Shown: positions 57,554 to 64,000 of the stretch, one piece after another
Layout: each line of letters starts with the position of its first letter
How positions within the stretch are numbered: the first letter of the stretch is position 1
Assembly (NCBI RefSeq): GCF_003443895.1
Contig: NZ_QQOA01000036.1
Span: 1-64,000, forward strand
From: Paraburkholderia phosphatilytica
Lineage (GTDB): Bacteria; Pseudomonadota; Gammaproteobacteria; Burkholderiales; Burkholderiaceae
Direction of reading: 5' to 3'
DNA: 64,000 bases
Made by a program: the position numbers and the translations under genes
The notes under the pieces: model-generated
Seen by the model: only the letters and a program-made list of their open reading frames with translations
Database searches by the model: none
What the model was told of the DNA's origin: nothing

Positions 57554-60500
57554 TTACTCCGTATCGCCGTCGGTATGGCCGCGCTTTCCAAGCAGCAGGC
57601 GCAACAGCACGGGAAGCAGCAGCAACACGAGCGGCAACTGCACGATCAACCCCGAGATGATCGCGACCGCGAGCGGCTGCTGCATCGCCGAGCCCTGTCC
57701 GAGCGCAAATGCGAGCGGCAGCAACGCGAGGATCGCGGCGATCGTCGTCATCGCGATCGGCCGCAGGCGGTTCTGCCCCGCCTCGATCAGCGCGCGTTCG
57801 AACGGCACGCCATCGTCGCGGATCAAGCCTTGCAGTTCGGACACGTAGAAAATCGCGACCTCCGTGACGATACCAATGATCATCGTCATGCCCATCATCG
57901 CGGAGATGTTCAGCTCGATTCCCGTCAGCCACAAGCCAATGAATACCGCGCCCGCGCCGAGCAGCGGCATCGCCATGACGGCAAGCGCAATCCGGAAACG
58001 CTCGTACAGGAACAGCAGCAGGCCGAACACCAGCGCGACCGCCGCGCCGAATACCGTCAACAGTCCCTTGAATGCAATCTGCTGCTGTTGATAGAGGCCA
58101 CCAAGTTCGTAGTAGACACCCTTCGGCAACAATCCGGGTTCGGCGAGCGCCTTCTGCACGTCGGCGATGGTCGAGCCGAGATCGCGCCCTTCGATCCGCG
58201 CGGTGACCGCGACCATACGCTTCAGGTTGTCGCGGTTGATCTCGGGCTGTCCGGTTGCGACGACGAGTTCCGCCACCCGGCTCAGCGCGAACAGATGCCC
58301 ATCCGGCGCGCGGATCTGCAACGCGCCCAGTTCCGTGTCGGTCAGATGCCGCGCATTGGATACGCGCACCCGCACGCCGACTGTCTTGGGCCCGCGCTCG
58401 AACTGCGTTGCGACCGATCCTTCGACCATGTCCGACACCGCCTGCGCGATCGACTGCGGGTCCATACCCTCCGCCGCAGCCGCGTCGGGGCGGATGTGCA
58501 GTTCGAGCGCGTCGCCGGCCGGATTGATGCCGTCCTCAATATCGACGATGCCCTGAATCTTGCCGATCCGCGTCGCCACCTGGTGCGCGGTCGAATCGAG
58601 CGTTGCCTGGTCATCCGAATAGATCTTGATCTGGACGGGTTGCGGCACCGCGGTCAGATCGCCGATCAGATCTTCCATCAGCTGCGCGAGCTCCACGCTC
58701 ACGCCCGGCACCTTCGTGTCGATCTGCGTACGGATTTCCTCCATCACGCTTTCGATCGGCTCGCGCTGCCCCGACTTCAGCCGCACGAAGAAATCGCCAT
58801 GGTTCGGTTCGTTCAGATCGCCGCCCAGGCCTGCTCCGGTGCGCCGCGAATAGGTCGCCACGTTCGGATTGGCCTCGATGATCTTTTCGACCTGGCGGAT
58901 CAGACGGTCCGTCTCCGTGATCGAGGTCCCCGGCTCCGTGTGATAGTCGAGCACGAAGCCGCCTTCGTCCATCGTCGGCATGAAACCGCTGCCGACTCGC
59001 GTGAATGCGAACGCCGCCACGATCACGAGCGGCACGAGGCCCGCCAGCGCCCATAGCGGACGATTGCAGACGCGCGTCAGCATGCTCGTATAGCGGCGAT
59101 TGATCCACGCGGCCACGCGCGATTCGCGATGCTCCTGCGCATCCTTCTCGTTCAACCAGCGATCGCACAGAATCGGCACGGCGAGCCACGTCACGATGAA
59201 CGAGATGAACAGCGCGCTCGCCATCGTGACCGACAGCGCCTTGAAGAACGCGCCCGTCACACCCGACAGAAACGCGAGCGGCACGAAAATGATCAGCGTC
59301 GCCGCCGACGACCCGGCCAGCGGGCGCGTGAATTCGAGCGCGGCCGCCATCACGCGCCCGTGAAATGCATGCTGGCCCGACTCGCGCATGCGCCGCACAA
59401 TGTGCTCGATCATCACGATCGCATCGTCGATCACAAGACCGACCGCGGCCGCCATGCCGCCCAGCGTCATGATGTTAAAGCCCATTCCGAACACGTCGAG
59501 CAGCAAGATGGTCGCGGCCATCACGACCGGTACCAGCGCAACCGCGATCGCCGTGATCTTCCAGTTGCGCAGAAACACGAACAGCGTGATGGCGGCAAGC
59601 ACGACGCCGATCATGATCGCGTCCCGCACGCTCGTCGCGGACGCGACCACCAGTTCGCTCTGGTCGTACCAGTTGGCAAGCCGTACGCCGGCCGGCATCT
59701 GGCGGCGAAAATCGGCGAGCTTCGCGCGAACCGCGCGCGCCATCGCGACGCTGTTCGCGCCGGGCTGCTGATAGACGTTGATCAGCACCGCGTCCTGTCC
59801 GTCCGCGGTCACACGAATCCACTGCGGCACAACGCCATCGGTCACCGTCGCGATATCGCCGAGCCGGACTTGCGTGCCGTTGACCGACGACACGACGACA
59901 CGCTTCAGTTCGTCGATCTGCGTCAGCGCGGAATTCGCGATCACCAGATATAGCTTGTGATGGTCTTCGATGCGACCCGTCGCCATCAGCACGTTGGTCG
60001 CGCCGATCGCTTTCGATACGTCCGCGACGGACAATTTGTACACCGCGAGTCTCGCCGGATCGATCGCGACTTCGAACTCTTCCTGCGCGCCGCCCGTCAC
60101 ATCGACTCGCGCGACACCATCCACGGACGACAGCAACGGACGCAACTGGAACTGCGCCAGATCGCGCAGCGTGGTCGCCGACTGTTGCTTCGACGTCAGG
60201 CTGTACGCGAGCACGGGAAACACCGTCGGGTCCATGCGCCGAACCTGCATCGACGTGCCCGACGGCAACGTCGCGAGAATCTCGCTGATCGCCGATTGCG
60301 CCTGCAGCGTGGCCTGCGCCATGTCCGTGCCCCAATCGAAATTGATCGAGACCTCGGCGGTGCCGCGGCTCGTCTTCGATTCGACGTCGCGCACGTTGGG
60401 CACGCGTCGCAGCGCTTCTTCAACGGGCATCGTCACGAGCGTCGTCATCTGTTCCGCGGGCCGGTCGCCCGCATCGAGCGAGACCACCGCGCGCGGGAAC

Positions 60501-60622
60501 GCGACGTTCGGAAACAGCGAGATCGGCAGCCGGAACGCAGTGAGCGCGCCGGCGGCTGCGAGCAACGCGACCACGAACAGCAGCGAGCGGCGATGCAGTT
60601 GCATCCACTGACCGAACTTCAT
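57554..60622 (-). CDS. RND efflux transporter, inner-membrane pump (second system)
   Basis: This 1022-residue RND pump has the usual opening (MKFGQWMQLHRRSLLFVVAL), the porter segment LPISLFPNVAFPRAVVSLDA, the proton-relay Asp pair in AAVGLVIDDAIVMIEHIVRR, and a duplicated second half ending in LPVLLRLLLGKRGH. Periplasmic segments such as GSGFMPTMDEGGFVLDYHTE resemble the CzcA/HME and HAE families equally, so the substrate is unclear. It is the last gene of a three-gene operon, its ATG overlapping the adaptor stop (ATGA). A CTTAA-N5-CTTAA box precedes the operon (63266). The window thus holds two unrelated RND systems with opposite gene order. Confidence 0.88.
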   Translation of the reverse strand: MKFGQWMQLHRRSLLFVVALLAAAGALTAFRLPISLFPNVAFPRAVVSLDAGDRPAEQMTTLVTMPVEEALRRVPNVRDVESKTSRGTAEVSINFDWGTDMAQATLQAQSAISEILATLPSGTSMQVRRMDPTVFPVLAYSLTSKQQSATTLRDLAQFQLRPLLSSVDGVARVDVTGGAQEEFEVAIDPARLAVYKLSVADVSKAIGATNVLMATGRIEDHHKLYLVIANSALTQIDELKRVVVSSVNGTQVRLGDIATVTDGVVPQWIRVTADGQDAVLINVYQQPGANSVAMARAVRAKLADFRRQMPAGVRLANWYDQSELVVASATSVRDAIMIGVVLAAITLFVFLRNWKITAIAVALVPVVMAATILLLDVFGMGFNIMTLGGMAAAVGLVIDDAIVMIEHIVRRMRESGQHAFHGRVMAAALEFTRPLAGSSAATLIIFVPLAFLSGVTGAFFKALSVTMASALFISFIVTWLAVPILCDRWLNEKDAQEHRESRVAAWINRRYTSMLTRVCNRPLWALAGLVPLVIVAAFAFTRVGSGFMPTMDEGGFVLDYHTEPGTSITETDRLIRQVEKIIEANPNVATYSRRTGAGLGGDLNEPNHGDFFVRLKSGQREPIESVMEEIRTQIDTKVPGVSVELAQLMEDLIGDLTAVPQPVQIKIYSDDQATLDSTAHQVATRIGKIQGIVDIEDGINPAGDALELHIRPDAAAAEGMDPQSIAQAVSDMVEGSVATQFERGPKTVGVRVRVSNARHLTDTELGALQIRAPDGHLFALSRVAELVVATGQPEINRDNLKRMVAVTARIEGRDLGSTIADVQKALAEPGLLPKGVYYELGGLYQQQQIAFKGLLTVFGAAVALVFGLLLFLYERFRIALAVMAMPLLGAGAVFIGLWLTGIELNISAMMGMTMIIGIVTEVAIFYVSELQGLIRDDGVPFERALIEAGQNRLRPIAMTTIAAILALLPLAFALGQGSAMQQPLAVAIISGLIVQLPLVLLLLPVLLRLLLGKRGHTDGDTE

Positions 60623-61785
60623 TGCTTCGCGCTCCCGGCCGATGCAGCACCATCGACGCGCACGGCCATGCCATCCGTCAGCTCGTAGTTGCCAGCCAGC
60701 ACCAGCGGCGCTTTCGCGTTCAACGCACCGTCGACACCATAGCGATCGCCGCTTTCCACGCTGACCGTGACGGGTACGTGGCGCGCCTTGTTTCCAGCCT
60801 CGACCTGATAGACGCAGCTGCCGTGATCGTCCTGCAACACCGCATCGCGCGGCACGATCCAGTGCGTGCCGCTGCGTGTCGTGATGTCGGCTTCGACGTG
60901 CGTGCCCGGAATCAGCTGCGTTTGCGCGAGCATCGCACTCGCGCCGACATCGACGAGCTGGCTTTGCGGATCTACCGCGGCACCGACCAGCACGACGTGA
61001 CCTTCGGCTGGATGCGCCGCGAGCGCGGTGGACAACCCACGCACCGCAACCAGATCGCCGGCATGCACGCTGACCGCATCCGCGGGCTCGATGCCCAGCA
61101 TCACGTTGGCGCGCTGCTGCCCCTCGCTGCCGGTTCCGGCAAGCTGCATCATCGCGGTGCCCGCCGCCACCTGGTCGCCCTGCGCCGACGCAATCTGCAG
61201 CACGACGCCATCGACCGGCGACACGATGGTCTTCGTTCCACCGGCGATGCCGAGCTTCGCCTGCGCGGCGTCATTCTGCTGCGCATCGGATAGCGCCTTT
61301 TGCGCAGTGGCCAGTTGCGAGCGCGTGGCCAGCGCCTGTTCGAACAAGGCTTTCGTGCGGTCCAGTTCGCCCTGCGCGAGCGTGACTGCGCTCTTCGCCT
61401 GCTCAGCCGCGACCACCGCCGACGCATCCGCCTGCACCACGACGAGCGGCGTGCCGCGCGTCACGCGCTGACCGGGCTGCACGCGAACCTGCTCGACCTT
61501 CGCGACATACGGCAGGCTGATGCTGGTGACGTTGCCCGTTCCGGCCGCGACGACACCGTACGCATGCACCGGTTGGCCGATTTCTCCGCGTTGCACGCTG
61601 ACCGTTTCGACCGCTACGCTCGGTTGTTGATCCGTTGACGACGCATCGCTTGCTGCGGCTGCGGACGCCCGCGACGATGATCCGGTCAGCATCACGATGC
61701 CAATCAGCGCCGACACGACGGCGACCGAGACCGCGAACAGCACGGTACGCGTGCTGGTGCTGGTGCTGGTGCGCTCATTTTTCAT
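60619..61785 (-). CDS. RND efflux periplasmic adaptor (second system)
   Basis: This 388-residue HlyD-type adaptor has an N-terminal anchor (TVLFAVSVAVVSALIGIVML) preceded by a Ser/Thr-rich leader (NERTSTSTSTRT). Barrel-sandwich halves (VRVQPGQRVTRGTPLVVVQA and IVSPVDGVVLQIASAQGDQV) flank an Ala/Gln-rich helical hairpin, and a membrane-proximal domain ends the protein. I chose ATG 61785 with AGGAG just upstream; it overlaps the channel gene stop by 11 bases and its own stop overlaps the pump start (ATGA), so all three genes are coupled. Confidence 0.87.
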   Translation of the reverse strand: MKNERTSTSTSTRTVLFAVSVAVVSALIGIVMLTGSSSRASAAAASDASSTDQQPSVAVETVSVQRGEIGQPVHAYGVVAAGTGNVTSISLPYVAKVEQVRVQPGQRVTRGTPLVVVQADASAVVAAEQAKSAVTLAQGELDRTKALFEQALATRSQLATAQKALSDAQQNDAAQAKLGIAGGTKTIVSPVDGVVLQIASAQGDQVAAGTAMMQLAGTGSEGQQRANVMLGIEPADAVSVHAGDLVAVRGLSTALAAHPAEGHVVLVGAAVDPQSQLVDVGASAMLAQTQLIPGTHVEADITTRSGTHWIVPRDAVLQDDHGSCVYQVEAGNKARHVPVTVSVESGDRYGVDGALNAKAPLVLAGNYELTDGMAVRVDGAASAGSAKQ

Positions 61786-63169
61786 GGGAACTCCTGAATA
61801 TCTGTGCATCCGGAATCGCGCTGCCGAGCAGCGCCTGCAGACCGACTCGCGCTTCCGCAAGCGATTCGGTCAGCGTCAGGATGTCGATGCGTTTGGTCAG
61901 TGCAGCGGTCTGCGCGTCGGTATAGGAGCCGAGCGCGAGGTCGTGGTCGTCGTAGGCGAGCTGGGATTCGCGCGCGGTCTGCTCGATGCCGGGCAGCGCG
62001 GCGTTAGCGTCCGCGAGCTGCTGCGCGAGCAAGACCGTGTCGTTGCGCAGATGGACGACGTCCGCATCAGCCTGGTTCAACCGGATCTGGTATTCGTCGT
62101 GCAGACGCTGACGCGTCGCGCTTTCTATCGCGACGTTGCCGCGATTGCGGTTGAAGATCGGCAGACTCAGGTTGATCTGGAATCCGCTGGTATAGGTCTC
62201 CGACGTGTCGCGAGCGCGCACGAAGCCGACCGACAGGCTCGGGAACTGGTTGAGGATCGCCGCGCGATACTTCTGCTCCTGCGCTTCGTAGCCCGCCTGC
62301 AATGCGATCAGATCGGGACGGCGCTTCGGCAGATCGGCGAGCGCTGCATCGACCGTCGCGTTGTCGACTGGCTGCACCGAGTCCGATTGCCGCAACGGCA
62401 ACGCCACATCCGCCGCGAGGCCGAGCAATGCGTTCAGGTCGTGGCGCGTCTGCTCCGCTGCGCGCTGCGCGTCGCTCAGCTGCTTGCGTGCGTCGCTGTA
62501 TGCGGTCAACGCAGCGGCCGTGGTGTCGCCGGTCAGATTGCCTTGGCGCTGCGCGGCGGACATACGCGTCCAGCGCAATTGCGTGAGATCCGCCTGACGT
62601 TGCAGCAACGGCAGTGTCTGCTGCTGCAGACCGGCCTTGAGGAACAGCTGCTTCGCCTGAGCAACCACCTGCCATTCCTGCCACAGCAAACCAAGATCGA
62701 TCTTCGCCGCGGAAGCATCCGCCGAGCGCTTGTTCGCGTTGCGGGTCACGAGCGCCATCACATCCATGCTCAGCCCGTAGCTGAACGCGCGCGAGAAACC
62801 GGCCGCACCCGGATAGTCGGTGGAGACGGCCAGTTGCGGATCGGGCAGCAGCCCAGCGGAGAATGCCTGAGCACGCGCGATGCCGAGATCGTCGCGGGCA
62901 AGCTTGAGGTCCGGATTGTTGACGACCGCGAGCATCGCGACGTCGTCGATGTCGAATCCGCCGGACGGATCGAAGCGGTGCGCGGCGAGTTCGGGTAAAG
63001 GCATCGTCGCGGGATCGATGCGGATCCGCGCGAGATCGGCCTGAGTGGTGGCGGTGGGTGTCGGCGTCAACGGCTCTGCGCGATACCAGGTGCAGCCCGC
63101 GAATGCACAGCAAACCGTCAGGCAAAGCGGTACCCACACGCTCCGCCCGCCGGGGAAAGCGTCGATCAA
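61775..63169 (-). CDS. Outer-membrane efflux channel lipoprotein, TolC family (second system)
   Basis: This 464-residue TolC-fold protein begins with a signal ending in CAFAGC, giving a lipoprotein. Repeats of the outer-membrane-factor fold are seen (VAMLAVVNNPDLKLARDDLG; LPKRRPDLIALQAGYEAQEQ; VGFVRARDTSETYTSGFQIN; LSLPIFNRNRGNVAIESATR). This organisation is closer to the CzcC/CusC-type channels than to NodT. The start codon is TTG at 63169 with CTGGAGCC 7 bases upstream. It is the first gene of the operon, 97 bases behind the CTTAA box at 63266. Confidence 0.86.
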   Translation of the reverse strand: MIDAFPGGRSVWVPLCLTVCCAFAGCTWYRAEPLTPTPTATTQADLARIRIDPATMPLPELAAHRFDPSGGFDIDDVAMLAVVNNPDLKLARDDLGIARAQAFSAGLLPDPQLAVSTDYPGAAGFSRAFSYGLSMDVMALVTRNANKRSADASAAKIDLGLLWQEWQVVAQAKQLFLKAGLQQQTLPLLQRQADLTQLRWTRMSAAQRQGNLTGDTTAAALTAYSDARKQLSDAQRAAEQTRHDLNALLGLAADVALPLRQSDSVQPVDNATVDAALADLPKRRPDLIALQAGYEAQEQKYRAAILNQFPSLSVGFVRARDTSETYTSGFQINLSLPIFNRNRGNVAIESATRQRLHDEYQIRLNQADADVVHLRNDTVLLAQQLADANAALPGIEQTARESQLAYDDHDLALGSYTDAQTAALTKRIDILTLTESLAEARVGLQALLGSAIPDAQIFRSSHEK

Positions 63170-63265
63170 ACCAGGCTCCAGGAATGTGTCGTGAAGAACG
63201 TGAGGAAGCGAATGAGAACAACGCTCGCTTCGGATCAGTCTGGATTCGATTGTCGCTGCGGTGAG

Positions 63266-63282
63266 CTTAACCGCCGCTTAAG
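63266..63282. promoter_or_regulatory. PmrA/QseB-type operator, CTTAAC-N5-CTTAAG
   Basis: CTTAAC (63266-63271) and CTTAAG (63277-63282) are separated by CGCCG, in the 260-base gap between the PAP2 gene stop and the RND channel start. It is 97 bases upstream of that start, the same distance as the copy before 57181. On the minus strand it reads CTTAAG-N5-GTTAAG. Confidence 0.6.
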
Positions 63283-63429
63283 TGTCGACTTCACATCGAC
63301 GCGTTGTGAGTTACGTGAAGGACTGGACGGCCTGGAACCGCGTGCGCGCGGTGGCTTCACGGGCGCTTGCGTGCCCTTCGTGTTCGCACTCTCTGCGAGA
63401 TAGTGCGGTATCCCAGGCATATCGGCAGT

Positions 63430-64000
63430 TCAGGCCCGCAGCCAGCCCAGGACGATCGGCTTCGCGAGCAACTTGCGATACAACGAGACGACCCACTGCG
63501 TCGTGTCCCATCCAAACGCATTCCAGACGGGCGCGATCGCGGCATAGCTGAGGCCGGCTACGACGAGTGCGCCGATCATGTCGAGCGGAAAATGCACGCC
63601 GACGTAAATGCGCGCCCACGCGACCGCGAGGCCGATGATCGCGATCGTATAGCCTCTCCACCACATGCCGCCGGCAAACAGCGTCACACCCAGCGCGGAC
63701 AGCACCGTGAAATGGTCGCTCGGAAACGACGAGTCCGGAGTGTGCGGGAGAAACGTGTAGCCCAGCCCCATTGCGGAGGGCCGCGGATGTGTCCAGACCA
63801 GCCCGATCAGCTGGTTCACGCCGAGCGCAAGCATCGTGACGACGAATGCGCGGAGCGCCGCTTCGCGATCTCGAACATTGCCGGTCAGCCACAGGCCGAC
63901 GAGCGTAACGGGAACCAGCCAGATTGCGTAGTTCGCGACGGCCAGCGCGATGTGGATCAGCCAGGACGGCGATGTCGGTGTACCGTTGATGACGAGGAAT
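63430..64000 (-). CDS. PAP2-family phosphatase, undecaprenyl-diphosphatase (BcrC)-like, cut by window edge
   Basis: About 189 codons are visible; the frame stays open to the right edge, where translation reads LVINGTPTSPSWLIHIALAV, so the true start lies outside. Membrane helices alternate with three phosphatase motifs: VWTHPRPSAMGLG (motif 1, HPRP form), SSFPSDHFTV (motif 2) and ARIYVGVHFPLDMIGA (motif 3, Arg-x5-His-x3-Asp). The lysine typical of motif 1 is not at the expected place. The HPRP/FPSDH/VHFPLD combination fits BcrC-type undecaprenyl-diphosphate phosphatases, which recycle the peptidoglycan lipid carrier and give bacitracin resistance. A lipid A-directed PAP2 enzyme is the alternative. 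Confidence 0.8.
   Translation of the reverse strand, partial: FLVINGTPTSPSWLIHIALAVANYAIWLVPVTLVGLWLTGNVRDREAALRAFVVTMLALGVNQLIGLVWTHPRPSAMGLGYTFLPHTPDSSFPSDHFTVLSALGVTLFAGGMWWRGYTIAIIGLAVAWARIYVGVHFPLDMIGALVVAGLSYAAIAPVWNAFGWDTTQWVVSLYRKLLAKPIVLGWLRA

Noticed and set aside
1..64000. tRNA, rRNA, CRISPR, insertion sequence or prophage genes
   Set aside because: No transposase, integrase, repeat-spacer array, cloverleaf or rRNA stretch was recognised on either strand.

Overview
The window looks like chromosomal DNA of a Burkholderia sensu lato species (Burkholderia, Paraburkholderia or Caballeronia). The evidence is high GC content, tightly packed genes, and family signatures common in that group: a DUF4148 exported peptide, a DUF2383 ferritin-like protein, NodT-type lipoprotein efflux channels and many LysR, MocR and SorC regulators. 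I saw no rRNA or tRNA gene, CRISPR array, insertion sequence or prophage. Both ends cut genes: a sensor kinase on the left and a PAP2 phosphatase on the right.

Layout. 1-3371 (minus): a TctE-like kinase fragment and a nitrate/sulfonate-type ABC importer. 3703-5677: an exported alkaline-phosphatase-superfamily enzyme and a DUF4148 peptide. 5947-14997 (plus): a tripartite RND efflux system, a CusRS-like two-component pair and an exported c-type cytochrome. 15011-20038: an AraC-GyrI regulator, a lone flagellin, an exported unknown and a chemoreceptor. 20051-25886: a LysR regulator facing an amino-acid-type ABC importer combined with an FMN-dependent monooxygenase and its flavin reductase. 25921-28040: two very small envelope proteins and a GH43-like exported beta-propeller. 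28097-31984: two compact regulator/target pairs with visible operators, MocR with a DJ-1/PfpI protein and XRE with an AhpD-like protein.

32996-48797 (minus) is one run of 14 genes, several with ATGA stop/start overlaps. I read it as a tetritol/tetrulose catabolic locus: SorC regulator (EryD), EryA, EryB, EryC, a DhaK/DhaL pair, DUF2291, an RbsABC-type importer, EryH-like TpiA, EryI-like RpiB, then a second FGGY kinase and a second GlpD-like dehydrogenase. Together these would import a C4 polyol, phosphorylate and oxidise it, and isomerise it to D-erythrose 4-phosphate. DhaK/DhaL would admit free erythrulose to the same route.

49067-64000: a split YeeE/YedE transporter, small helical proteins, a degenerate CysC-like protein with a VirK/YbjX protein, an RstAB-like pair preceded by four TGTCGAG repeats on a 10-bp period, a PlpD-type patatin autotransporter, a small Ser/Thr/Ala-rich protein, a second RND efflux operon and a BcrC-like phosphatase.

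The most unusual signal crosses these regions. Four sites of the form CTTAA(G/C)-N5-CTTAA(G/C) lie at 3530, 56972, 57068 and 63266. All are intergenic, upstream of the exported phosphatase or the ABC importer, the patatin autotransporter, the small Ser-rich protein and the second RND operon. The pattern matches the PmrA-type operator and suggests one envelope-related regulon. Functions below come from motifs and context read by eye; no database search was run.
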